From contig CM057009.1 in NCBI GenBank assembly GCA_029891345.1, positions 228,647,120 through 228,711,119 on the forward strand: 64,000 nucleotides of DNA, read 5' to 3'. This stretch comes from Dryococelus australis (Eukaryota; Arthropoda; Insecta; Phasmatodea; Phasmatidae). The translations under genes were made by a program, and so were the position numbers. Shown here piece after piece: positions 34,624-46,593 of this stretch (its first letter is position 1; each line of letters starts with the position of its first letter). The notes under the pieces were generated by a model. That model saw only the letters and a program-made list of their open reading frames with translations. It ran no database searches and was not told the origin of the DNA.

Positions 34624-36142
34624 ATGGCTGTATTATGCATCACCCTGTCTTCCTTCACTACCGTGCCTGCTCCTTACAGCACACATTCAGGCGTGTACTG
34701 GTCACCAACCGATGTGGACTTCAGCTACGAAGAAAGTCTGCCACTAATATACACAGTCTCCCTGCAATTACCTACTACCTCTGAATCACTCGATCAATAT
34801 CTCCACATTGTGTGCAATGAACAAAAACCACATTCTTATAAGACTGACAGAATCATTTATGAATAAATGGAAGTAGTAGATAACGGTATATTATTGAATA
34901 CTTTGACGACGCAAATACCAACACCCGAGTCAGGCGGAGAATTCAGATGATAGGAGACTTTATCAGCTGGTGCTGTAATGTTCTCACTAACAGGCACTTG
35001 CATGCCTTACTAGATAATGACCAACAATCCCAAACTCAGGTAAATTCACTTGCTAATAACATAGTTTCTACCAACATGGCCATCATTATAACAGTCCATG
35101 TGATAAATTACATACATCTCCAGGTTCATACAAATATTAAAACACTTGCAGATACTATTAATAAAATATTCCAAACACTTAATAATGAACATGTTGCTCT
35201 TAGTAAAATTGACAATGTCGAAAAACAAATGAACTTACTGGCAACCAGTTTGCTCCACCTGTTGAATAACCTTGTCCTTCAGGACCTTATCTGAAGTTAT
35301 ATAATTTCTTGCCAGGCGAATAAATTCCCTTTGACAGCAGTAAATAAAACGTAACTTACTTCTGACCTTGAAAAGCTTGACATCGCATTGCAAAATATAA
35401 ATTTAACACTAAACATAACTGCCAAAGATCTCATTAAATACTACACACACGAGTTTACGGAATGTTTGTTTTCTACCACACAAGTAGTGATCAAGATTCA
35501 AATTACAATCTCCCGGATTCATTCCAACTGGTAAATTTACACAATTATCCCTGTCCCATATCAGTTTCGCAATCAGTCATGCACAATTCATATTCCATTT
35601 TCCACCTTGGCAATTGATCCTACAATGGATACAATTAAAGCTGTTTCCTCCTCATCCGAGATTTCATCAGATGTTTTCCATATCCTAAAGGAATCTGTAC
35701 AAGTAACGACTTTATATGCATTAAAGGAGCCAGTTTACTTGTGAACTAAACAAAATTATTTTCAAATTTGTTTAGTTCACACCCGACACATCATTTTCAC
35801 TTCACCCCCTAAATTGTGGTTCCAATTCACTGGCTGAGCCAACAGGCATTTCACCTTGATAAATTATCCTTGACTACTGGAATTTACTTATCAAATATAA
35901 GTAGTGTGTTGGATACAAACTGGCAAATTAATAATACAATGCAGCCAATGTTGCCTAAGGTTGACTTGTCGTTAATCCATATTGGGATGGGGAGAAATAA
36001 GTTATTTTCATTAATTGGACCTGATCATTTCGATTATGTCACTTTGAGAGTAATCATCTTACTTGTAATCACAGGAATCTCATTATATTCAAAACTAATA
36101 AATATATCACTCCTTTTGACGAGAATGCAATCCACAACTTAG
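34624..36142 (+). pseudogene. Degenerate errantivirus-type env-like region
   Basis: Three open stretches in three different frames lie after the integrase, where env sits in errantiviruses. The first (34624-34866) starts with a short hydrophobic leader. The second (34947-35294) resembles the part of insect retrovirus envelope proteins after the cleavage site, starting GDFISWCCNVLTNRHL and continuing with a heptad-like, Asn/Leu-rich helix. The third (35816-36142) ends with a hydrophobic membrane segment, VIILLVITGISLYSK. The frames are separated by stops and cannot make a protein. The family call is by position and pattern, not by alignment. Confidence 0.5.
35741..35780. repeat. Perfect 14-bp inverted repeat in the env-like region
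   Basis: gtgaactaaacaaa and tttgtttagttcac are perfect complements 12 bases apart. Confidence 0.95.
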
Positions 36143-38084
36143 TGTGATATGAGTTTTACTCCTATACCAAAGAGGTCTAGTGCTACAAGACACTGCAATA
36201 ATTAGGCCTTCATTTCTGTCCTTATGTAACTATGATGCGCAAACATTTATTTATTTATTTATTATAATTTTAAACTATGGCCCTCTAGAAAGGACATTCC
36301 TTTCAAAGATTATGCACTAGGAAATATCGGGAACAGCTAGCCGGCCGCAGGTCCAAAGTAATAGAGCGGTCCTCATGCTAAATATTATTGTGTTGCTGCT
36401 GATTATATCAATTACTGAAAATTTTCAACATTATGTTTGAGGTGAGTACCTCTATTATGGTGTAAATAAATAAATATTATCTTGTCTCCCTGAAATTCTA
36501 ATTATTTTCAGGGCGTAAATACCCATCTTCTATAAATAAATGTATAAATTTCAACTATGTCAACTAATGTAATACTTACACATAAAGAGTGTTCAAGTGT
36601 TTACATAAAATAAGTGTTAATGTAACACTTATGGAAATGAGATTACAAAATACTTGTTAATATTGTTATATGTTCAGTGAATTAAAGACTCTCGTAATAA
36701 TATATGAACTGATAAAATAAACACTACAAAAGTGAAAGCAAAGACTAGTGCTAGGAATTAACTGTCCACTAATAACTGTGAAAATTACAACTGTGAACAC
36801 AGTGACAGCCTTCAAAAATAAAAACAAAACATTTTTTTTTAAAGTGAACAATTGTACTATGCAACATTAACAATTATTCGAAATATACGTTTATTCACGC
36901 CTACATGGCATAGTGTTGCTGTATTTTGACACCATCGCAGAAAACTTTTTTCTCTTTCATTCATGTTTTCTACAGTTAATATAAGTAAGAGTTTCACCTA
37001 CCGCTAGGGTAGAATGTATCATGTCAAATACTTGTACTTACTAATCATGCTGGCTTAACTATCCTGTACAAACTCTTGACCTCGCTTATGACATCAGTCA
37101 TACCTAACTTCACAATCACTGTCTCTTGTTGTTCTAAATGTTGTCAATAAATCTGCTATTTTGTAAACTATGTAAATTAGAGACCGTATGTAATTTGTTT
37201 TCAAAGTGCGAAAATATACAGTAACAGAATATATAACTATGCTATATACGTGCATAATCAGACTTTGCCAACGAGCCAAGTCAACAACTGATGGTGCACG
37301 CAGTCAGGAATGCCATTTGTGTAACTTGTCTTTGCTTGTATTCGTTTGCTTTTGTCTTAAACCGTAATAATATTGTGTTCCTAAGTTTAACATCTATTTA
37401 CATTTTCACTCACTACTTAAGTAGCAACATACTTTACTTATTGTTTCCATGCACTGCTCAGTGCAGCTTTCGTTCCAAACTATTAAGCCTGCAGGCATAC
37501 GTACCTTAAGAGATATAAATTCCCTTCAGGAAATGACATTCCCACCTGGCACGTTCTAGAGCGATTTCAGTACCACATGTGCATAAACTTCAAACTCCAT
37601 CCTAATCCATGTCCACCGCCTAGTAGTTGGGTTTCTATTAATTCAAACATTCAATGTGACGACGGACATACTCCTTCCTATAACATGGTCTTGCTTTACA
37701 ACGCGCACAGGTAATTAATATTACGGTCGACCAATTTTTCTAAATACTGGTGCACACATAACCTCTACTATATTGTATGATAACTTGTATACATATCTTG
37801 AACCTGGTTACATCTGCCTTGCAAAAAATGACATACAATCTTTTTTTTCACTTTCAATGTCTATTTGTATATCGGAGATCCGAAGTTAACTTTGCCTTCT
37901 CGATGCTACAATTAATACAAGCGTGTATGCCACCCTTCGTTCTCTGTCTCCGTTGCCGCTGCTTGTGTGCCACTTGGCCTCCCTTGTGCTTCGAACCCTC
38001 TGCCTGATATTACCGGCAGCATACTTGTGATTTCCATGACTATTACTGCAGCCGGAACTGCTGCAATTTCGACGACGGAGGCAG
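36143..38084 (+). mobile_element. 3' non-coding internal region of the gypsy element
   Basis: AT-rich, with no coding motif. The right part (from about 37590) resembles the DNA before LTR 1. A purine-rich tract, gacgacggaggcag, touches the LTR start at 38085 and could be the polypurine tract for plus-strand priming. A separate unrecognised insertion inside this stretch cannot be excluded. Confidence 0.4.
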
Positions 38085-38776
38085 TGTAGCGGTCACAAAG
38101 GGGCCGCACACGAGTCACTTAAAGTTCAACAGGGTATAGTTTGTGGAGCGAGGTAGCTGTTTATTAAACATGCTCCACATAGCCGACTGCCTGGACGATA
38201 TAAATATGGAGCGCAGTACACCCCCCCCCCCCTCCCCCAGATGCTCACATCCGTGCAAGAAGTCAGTCAGTGTGATAATCGTCGGAGCCGATGTCGCCAG
38301 GGTCAGCAAGGCTGAAGATTTACGGCAACTCCACTAACAAGGCCTAGAGGGGCATATAGTCGTCTGTAACAGGGTGAGCATAATCCGGCTTTGTGGTATA
38401 TTGCAAGGCTATCTCTCGGGTCCCCGTTTATTACTTACCAAAGTAATAATTCAGTTACTGGCAAGGTTAGGCAAAGCAACTTAACTGTCAACTTCCTGTT
38501 GGAAAAAGGAGTTCTCGTGTAATTGAGCTAAGGAGTAAATTATTTGTAAAGATCGGTTCTATATAGATGTATCATTCCTAATATTGTAATTAATGTATCA
38601 ATACAATAGTAATGTGTTAGCAATCTAAAGTTTCTTGTGTGAATTGCCATCGAGCGAATTGCCCCCACATATGCTACCCCTTGTTCAGTAATCACATACC
38701 TGTATTGATTTCATACCAGCAGAAAGATGTTAGTGATATTACAGTTATCGGAGACAGGAGCAAGAGGAGCGCTACA
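38085..38776 (+). mobile_element. LTR 2 of the TGTAGC-type family
   Basis: The segment starts TGTAGCGG and ends GCGCTACA, 692 bp, with matched TGTAGCG/CGCTACA termini. A TATA box (GATATAAATATGG) lies about 113 bp inside, followed by a C run at 38221-38232. It shares termini, TATA placement and the phrase 'tttattaaacatgc' (tttataaacatgc in LTR 3) with the related LTR at 63.2-63.8 kb. Confidence 0.65.
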
Positions 38777-38784
38777 ATATTATT

Positions 38785-38970
38785 AAAGTGTCAATGCATT
38801 ACTTTTTAAAAAATATTTATTCAAAACTTTTAAAAAAATAAGTATCTCCATATACATCTCACATACAAGAAATAATATCTTAACTGTATATCATTCAAAG
38901 GCGAATAATATAATAAAACACATATTCGAAAGGACATAGGTTCGAACATTCTTCCAGGCCTATACACACC
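38785..38970 (-). repeat. Fragment of dispersed repeat B (minus orientation)
   Basis: Reverse complement of this piece matches 54400-54600, including 'gatgtatatggagatactta' and flanking bases. It starts just after LTR 2, so the LTR element may have inserted beside or into repeat B. Confidence 0.65.
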
Positions 38971-41900
38971 CAAGATAATCAATTTACTAGAGAAAATTTG
39001 CTATCAGTATTCCAATTCATTTCTCCTAGAGACAAATGTTTTGAACAGTGGCGATGCGTGCTATAACTTCATGGGCAAACTACTGCGTGCAGGGGACAGT
39101 AGTGGCGTTGATCTCCCTAATAAAGAAGGGTGGTCGGGGGGTCCTCCCCCGGGAAAATTTGGATTTCAATGTGCAAAATGGTGCCATTTAAAAATATTTT
39201 CTTATCCAAATGTAAAATACACATCTTTTAAAAATATTAATATTTTTTAACATAAAATTTTCCCGAGTGAAAAAAATTACAATGTTACCTTCATCAAACC
39301 CGGAACCTGGTTCTCTCAAAATCAATATTTTTAGAATACGTTTCGACAGTGAGGTATTTACATACGGAGCAATTTTGTTTGTACAGAAGTGTAGAAAGGA
39401 AAAATCATTATTTGTTTGTATAAAGATGGAAAGCAGTCAACGCGAACGAGCAGGAGGCAGGAATAAACGAAGCAGGTAGAGTGCGCATCAAAAGAGAAGA
39501 TTCTTCTCTCACAGCGTAAGTTGAGGAAGCACAGAAGGGGAGGTGTCCAGTGATAGCCTACAGAAGGGAGGGAACACAAGAGGGAGGGTAGCCGAAGTCA
39601 TAACAGCCGAGCTGAAAACATATTTACCAATATCCTTGAGCCCGTGTAAGTTACCGTTCGTACCGTGCAGCTGTCTTTCACCAAAAATAAACCGATGATT
39701 ATATTTCAACCAGCTGCAGCACAGTTGCGAAGATATAGGAACATATGAGTAGATTATACGGTGTGCGTGCGAAGACCGACCACGGGTGTAACAGGTTTTT
39801 ACGGTACCCTAATGTCCTTGAATTTCTAATCAGTTTAATTCGATGCACCAACACTGAACATTGTCACCTAGAGCGATAGTTCGCTCCACAAAGTTTGTCT
39901 CGCAACCCGATACAGACGCAATACGCCTAGATTAGACAACACACATCCCACAGGCCACATCACCAAATAGCTACAGGAAAATGTGTCATGAAAAGCCGCC
40001 TTGTTCTTTCGGAACATGTGGTATTGATACATTCAAACATGTAGGCCTACATAGTTTTATTGTACTTATGGAGTAAATATTTTCATCAGCCTTGAAATGT
40101 GCATGCAAACTAATGCTTACACGCGTTTTTCCAGTACCGTTCACCTTCTGAATCGATGTTGTAGGAGTACAAATCATAATCACACAAATGCACTGCCAGC
40201 CGCCCCAATAATCGGTCGACACTTATCAATCATGTGGGAGTTATTTATTGTCCACCTCACAAATTAAATGTCAAAATCGTCAATGTTAGTCTACATTTGC
40301 CGTTTCGCTCAATGTATGTGTGGGGTAGAAAAAGATTTTAATGTGCTATCCTTGAACCTTACTTCCTAGTTTATTCTGTAAACAACTGCAGGTGGACAAC
40401 TATCGCTGCACTGACTCCTCTCACTACTTCAGAAAGGGGTGTTTGCATACTTTCCTCTGATTCATTGGTTATCGACTTCAGCACATTAAAATTACTTCCC
40501 TGCATTCGCTGTGCACAACTTTACCTTGCCATTGTTCCAACTGTTAATTTTATCAACGGAAATATTACGATTCGTACGTTAATTTATGCTCTTCGCACAT
40601 ATAGAATGTACACGAACTCCCGCATCGCTCGCATATTGATGTTATTACTCTAGCTGTTGTACACCCACTAGAGACAGCCGAACATCTGAGGGCCGGCGAG
40701 GAAAGTGTGACGTATGCAAAGGACATCCAGATCGGCACGCGCTGGAAATTAATGGGGTTTTGGTCTGATCAGTGTCCGAGGTAATTGATTGTACAGATAT
40801 AGCACATGCCATAATCATATTAGAAAACGACTTGATTAAAATAGCTGCAAACCAATGACTGCGACCATATTATAAACATCAATTTCACTGTGATTAATTT
40901 TAATTTTCTACCATATATACTGAAATCGAGATTTTACAAGAATTTATAATCGGTACGGAGTTAGAAAACATGTTATAGCATTGCATTAACATTTATGTTT
41001 GATAACTGAGCACTAATTACACTTACAATTACATCTTCAAACATTCATGTCCATCACTATTAATATACAGTAAATTAATGTTTTAACATAAAAAACCACG
41101 TGTTAACATCCTTTGAAAACAATAAACATGGCCAGCAAAACTGTTTGTTTAGGCTGTTACATCCAGCTAACCACGAGTGTTTCTAATAATTTTTTTTTGG
41201 AAATGACGTGCAAAAGTACCTTTCTTGCATGTTGTCGGGATCGTATGTTCAGATGTCGGCCTACCCTCTTTTATGATGTCACACCTTTCTTGAAAAGTGG
41301 ATGCACTGCTGGAAAAATGCTTCCATCGTAATCCACACACACCACACTTACGTCCACATGATTCCGTTGCACTCACTCTATCTACTCGGATCTAAGTCTC
41401 ACACGGTAATTTTATACTTTTTATGTAGGGTATACATCGGGCACGAATATGTATAACATTCTCAGCACCAAAACTAAATTAAATAAAAACAATACGATTC
41501 GTGTTGTGCGCACGAACTTGCCCACGCATCGATCTAGTTACTGTAAACTACACGACGCCAACTTCCTGCGGCTAGGCCAGCTTCGGCTATGTCCGCTTCA
41601 CTTCGGCGAAGAAAGCAGCACTACAATCGTAGCTTTTGTCACAGCAGGTTGATGCAGTCATAAGCCCCCCCGCCCCTCGCCGGGCGGTCATCATACCCTT
41701 CCGTCCCTCTGCCGACTGGGAAACCATTGCGAACGCCTGCCTGCTGAAAGCATTACATACAGCACTTCCAAACATCTTGGTTTTGCTAGCCAACGAGTTG
41801 TTTTCGTGTAATGTACAGTATTGTTTCCCGAGTAGAATGTGTACCGCATGAGTGAAAAGTTACCTTACCGTAAATATATGTTAGAATTTAATATGACGCC
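38971..41900. other. Intergenic DNA without recognised genes
   Basis: A hairpin cggggggtcctcccccg (39135-39151) followed by ggaaaattt stands out. The purine-rich segment 39420-39600 and the GC-richer segments at 40670-40760 and 41500-41720 may be parts of decayed elements, but no motif supports a name. A minus-strand frame at 41167-41376 has cysteines (CGRKCGVC) but no recognised family. Confidence 0.4.
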
Positions 41901-41924
41901 ACTGGTTTTGAACTCTCCTCGCAA

Positions 41925-43240
41925 ACATGTTACCAACATATATTGACATTCTATTTTACTATACAGCATTCACTATAAGAAATACTTATGTTAGAGCCAT
42001 CTCAACACTTAAAAACCACTCACTTATAAACTTAATTTAAAAAATCCAATATATATTGCAATTGTTTGATGGACTCATTTATTTTTCAGATATATATAAT
42101 TATTTCTTTTTTTTTATACATATCCCAATATCTCAATGTTTCATTCACAGAAAAGACCTCACCCAAATCACAATATTAATATTAATTAAATTTGTCTACC
42201 AGCATTTTCCCAATGCCCAATCATAATTTAATGTGATATCAAACAAGTGTATAGCCCTAACCTAAATATGCCCATCGAAAATTGTTTCAAATATCTTGTA
42301 ACATTTTAATATCATATATTCGCTGCTAAAAACAGACCAAACATCCATTCATACATATTCTTCCAGACAAAATATTCTAACTTATAGTTTCCCAAAATAC
42401 CCGCTACCTCTAATAAATTCCATTAAATCATATAGGTTTTACCAAGACACATCCGTTCATACGATCCAGGACAGCAAAACAAACACATCAGCATTCCTAT
42501 ACAAAAGTCCAACGAATTTTACTAATAAAATATTCCATCATGTGATAGCAAAACACACACACACACACACTCAAACATTCAAATAATTCCAACACCAATA
42601 GAGTTTTCCATAGCCAACTATTCAAACTTAACGAAATCTCATTCCAATATACCATATCACCAAACTAGCAATTCAAATGTTCCAGCAGAAAAAAAAAACA
42701 TTCTAACCATCAATACCTGCAGACTATATCATGCCACACTCCCTATTTAGACAAGCCATAACATCATCTAATTACAAACATACTAGCAATTACTAAACCA
42801 AATATTCCAAGTTATAACCAGCCACCCTATCACACCATACCATCAATTTGCAAAGACACATTACTAACAAAACTAACATGCCATACAGACAAGATATATT
42901 TAACATCGATCCATACATTACGACTAAGAACCTTCGAAAAAAAGTTTTACTCATAATATGTATTTGAGTTTATATCATACTCACACGATAAAAAAAGTCC
43001 ACTATCCATTTCTACATATTCTGCAAGACAAATATTCTAACTTGTAATATACAAAATACCTGAACCGAACATAACAACACTCATGATCTATAATAAATTC
43101 CTTTAGACCATATCGGTTATACCAAGCACTTCCCTTCATACCATCAATGATAACAAAACAACCATATAAACATTCCTACAAAATATTCCAGCGAATTACT
43201 CAGATAAACCATACCATCATCATCATCATTCTCATGCAGA
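41925..43240 (-). repeat. Dispersed repeat B, minus-oriented copy
   Basis: The reverse complement aligns along about 1.2 kb with 53130-54330: shared phrases include 'ttagaatattttgtctggaa', 'gagtggtttt' and 'atggctctaacataagtatt'. Inside this copy a segment near 42430-42540 recurs near 43120-43200 ('tggaatatttt...aggaatg', 'gatggtatgaa'), so the unit has internal duplication with a spacing of about 650 bp. A (CA)n tract lies at about 42552-42570. No coding sequence. Confidence 0.75.
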
Positions 43241-43700
43241 CTTATGCTTCATCTTCAGTCAGATACGATCTCAAACACCCAATAAAGTGTCAAAGCAATT
43301 GCTACTGAAGGTTGATAACATATCCCGTCTCACATTAATTATTGGAGATATTTTTTCCTTTATTCACAGATGACTATTTACAGAAAAAATTATTTGATCA
43401 AATATTCTCGTATGTCTCTTCAAATTACCATTTAAATGGCCAAAAAAGTCAATATCAATAGCTACACCAAACATGTATCTACATATATTTAATACAGACA
43501 GTGTCAGATAGTCTAAGTCAGCACATAGCATTTCTTCACTAACATGGTGTCAGTTGACGATAAAATGAATAAAAACAATAGTCTTCCATACACTTTATCT
43601 TTATTTCACACGCTTATCGAAAATATGTAGTATTATTTACACACACTCGAACATATTCTGCATTCAACAAATGTATTTATGCTTTGCGCTAATTTTGTAC
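43241..43700. other. AT-rich spacer
   Basis: Starts with a short (CAT)n run near 43213-43230. No gene seen. Confidence 0.4.
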
Positions 43701-43701
43701 A

Positions 43702-44000
43702 TCAAATCTTATTGTGAGCAGTCAAGGTACGATTATTCGCATATACAGCATTGTAGTTAACAGATATGTAGATATTGTAGCTGATGGCAAATGGAAAGTT
43801 ACTATCTTCATGTTGTCTGGCGCTAAACCTAGTCGCAAATGTCTTGTTAAAATACTTACACTCGCTTCCCGATGATCGGCATACAGCACCTTTATACTTC
43901 TTATATCTATATAGGATATCACTATGAATAAACACAGCATCGCACTTATCACAGTGGAATGACATATGCTGGACTGAACAAGGAATGGCTATTTTCATGT
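43702..44000 (-). pseudogene. Degenerate C2H2-like zinc-finger remnant
   Basis: The minus strand encodes MSFHCDKCDAVFIHSD, continuing to YKKYKG, and then SECKYFNKTFATRFSARQHE. The first block has the C-x2-C half and the aromatic spacing of a C2H2 finger with the expected His partly replaced; the second keeps an FxxKTFATRFSARQH finger-like helix with one Cys changed. It ends at a stop at 43702. Zinc fingers of this kind occur in host transcription factors and in large DNA transposons, so origin is open. Confidence 0.4.
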
Positions 44001-44139
44001 CGGCGCGCATTACTACTTTGGCTAAAAGTATTTTCAAAATAACAACATTGATGCCATAATGCTTGTAGCGACTCTTCAGTAATCCTTGCTGTCGTCGATG
44101 GCAGGAGGGAGTAACACACCTTCCGGCTGCCCTCGGGGT

Positions 44140-44910
44140 GATTTCCATTTTTGAGAGGCGACCAGCCTGTAATGGGTGTAAGGTGGGTGTTCCTTGGATG
44201 CCTAAATTAGAAGGTTCGGGCAACCAGCCTGTAATGGATGTAAGGGGTGGGTAGGACATCTATTGTCCGTGGCAATGTTGGGGGTCCATCCTGTAATGGG
44301 TGTAAAGCTCTGCCTGGTGGCAGTTATGTTGACTTCAGGAAGCACACTCCCTCTGAATCATGTTGGGAGTTCGCTTGGCAGCAGTTGATCTGAAAAGTTT
44401 CGGAGTTATTGCCAGCTCTACTGGCGGAGAGTTAGCTTATATGTGAAACCAGGAAGGGCTCCTGATGCGCCTCTTAAAGCCTCTCCATGCACAAGGGAAC
44501 CCACTACCTCCGGATGGTACAGCTGGGAAACCTCTTTTAGAGGTTAGCAATAGTGGGAAACTCCCAGGCGTGGCCTGTAACTCTGTGTTAAAATGGGCAT
44601 CTGCCGCCCATGCTAATCTTGAATCATGGGCAGTTATAATGGTGGTGCATGGGGGCAGGCTGGTCGACTTCCTAACTGTCAGAGGGGCCCACTGGGGAAC
44701 ACCCAGGGACATGGGCGGGCCCTTTTCGGTGCGACTTCTGTTGCTATTCTTGGTGTAAGGCAGTTGCCGTATCGGGGATAGCCCGTGGACTTGTCTTTAT
44801 AGGGTGTAAAACCCTCAATGAAAAGAAAGGAGGAACATGAGCTGACCTCATTTCCCGCTGGATGCCCAGAGGTCAGAGAGAGATAGGACTCGTGCGGCCG
44901 GTGGTTGGAA
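44140..44910 (+). mobile_element. Possible LINE 5' UTR-like segment with internal repeat
   Basis: GC-rich, non-coding, with three copies of 'cctgtaatgggtgtaagg' (about 44167, 44227, 44291) followed by a long unique part rich in short G-runs and 'caatgaaaagaaaggagg'. Its composition and layout recall 5' untranslated regions of arthropod non-LTR retrotransposons, but no endonuclease or RT follows. A low-confidence call. Confidence 0.25.
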
Positions 44911-45467
44911 GATCGCACCGGTATGCTTTGGTCCGTACAAGAACAAAATACTCAAACATTGAGAAAAATAACTGGTCGTTCACCCCGACCAGTCCATAAA
45001 GCCAATAAACACGATACCTGCAGCTATACTTGGTTCATATACCAGCTTCTACAGGCCCTGGTGCACGAACCGGTATACCAGCTGCTATATGAGCCGCCAT
45101 AGAAGATTCATATTACACGGCAGCAGTTTGCTTACTAGCATTTGGCTCCCTCGGTTGGTGCGCAGTGTGTGGTTTGTAGTAAATATGAACCCCATTCGTA
45201 GAACTGTTGCCAGGTGGTAACTCGCATAAGCCTATGAAAAAAACTAGCTTGCACATCTTAATAGTGCTATATTACTGTTCGCTTTTTACATAAATTGATT
45301 GCATACAAGTATAGTTTCATTCGTTTTCTGGAAAATGACGTGAAGTGACAAGAGTATGAGTGTGTTATTTTTAATTTTGATGAAAATTACTGACCTGTTG
45401 CAAAAAATAGCTTTTACTTTACATATCGGGATATTACAAACATGTAAAATTTAATGGTAAAAAAATT
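44911..45467. other. Spacer without recognised gene
   Basis: A short plus frame at 44905-45102 has a repeated phrase (YQLLQALVHEPVYQLL) from a DNA duplication, not a gene. The rest is AT-rich. Confidence 0.4.
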
Positions 45468-45555
45468 TGGGTTAGATGGAGTTTTGAACTCACGCCCATA
45501 ATATTCACTGTATTATCAGATACCTTGCCTTTACCACTGTACCACGAGTTCACTA
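45468..45555 (-). repeat. tRNA-like / SINE head remnant
   Basis: On the minus strand CTCGTGGTACAGTGGTAAAG has a good A box (TGGTACAGTGGT) and GAGTTCAAAACTCC a good B box at normal distance (about 50 bp). The anticodon arm does not fold well, so a tRNA pseudogene or SINE head is preferred to a working tRNA. Confidence 0.5.
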
Positions 45556-46590
45556 ACACAATTAGCAGTCTACATTAAAATATTTATATAAAGAGTTAAA
45601 ATTTATAAATATAAAAAAGTTTCAACCCCACGGGTGTATAATCAAAATGGAGTCGTCCTTTTCGGTTTCTTCATCAACTCGTTTCAAGTAGTAGTTACGG
45701 GGAGCATCCTACACTCTGAAACTGCGATGTGATTGGCCAGGTACGAAAGCCAGTGTGGAACCTACAATGAAAAATAGAACGTGTCCAATTACCAAACCTG
45801 GTACGAAATCTGGCCGTACAAGGCGGCAAATCCCATGGCGGGTCCCATGCTAGCCAGTATAACGGCCGCCTTGGCGGACCTAGCACAAGCTTATACGGAA
45901 TATGGTATTCTGTTATATCGCCTTAAGGACTGAATGCTTGTATTAAAAGCCGGGCGATAGAATGGATAGCGGGCATTTATTCTCAAAACTACCAATAGTG
46001 CGGATACTGGTCAGCTTGGTGTGGTTGAGACCTTAGGATCCCCTGGTGTCCAGCGAGATTCTTGCTAAGGTCGTTGCTGGGTACCTGGGTGGCCCGGGTA
46101 AGGAGGCTTCATGAGGCGGCCCAATATCACAAAATAATCAAACATTACGAAATACTACATCTCAAATATAGTGATGGCTTCACACTGGAGACTGAAGCAA
46201 TTATAAACTCCTTGTTGTTGTTGTCATCGATGCTGTTGGTGTTACAGCCGGTAAGTCTTCGACCATAAATACCATCTTTACCAGAGAATATGGTCATAAT
46301 AGATGAGTCCACATGTGATGATACATCTTCCGCCACAGTTGTTGGCGAAATTACATCTATTCTTACAAGATGGAAGCTTATATACTGTTTTCAAAACAGA
46401 AAAATTTGCGTCGGTTATCCATTTCAACAATCTCACTGTGGGTCTTCTGAGTATGAATATTTAAAAAGTAATATGCTTCATGCAGTGTTATACGAATGAT
46501 TATCTACCTGTTGAATATCTAACCTTCGAATTTATCCATCAAACCAACATTTATCTTTACACTTATACATCTTTCAATGTTGGATACACT
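45556..46590. other. Intergenic DNA without recognised gene
   Basis: GC-richer near 45700-46110. No coding motif, terminal repeat or array seen. Confidence 0.4.
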
Positions 46591-46593
46591 TAT

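Larger units (their letters stand above)
30150..38776 (+). mobile_element. Decayed Ty3/gypsy (errantivirus-like) element, 5' truncated
   Basis: The order protease, reverse transcriptase, RNase H, integrase, env-like region, non-coding 3' part and LTR 2 is that of an env-bearing gypsy/errantivirus element. A short stretch at 30150-30330 (YNNQGCSYGSGRPSYSQP in one frame) may be the tail of gag. All frames are interrupted. The 5' LTR and most of gag are missing; the (GA)n microsatellite lies just upstream. Assigning LTR 2 to this element is inferred from orientation, position and the absence of another boundary. Confidence 0.6.
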
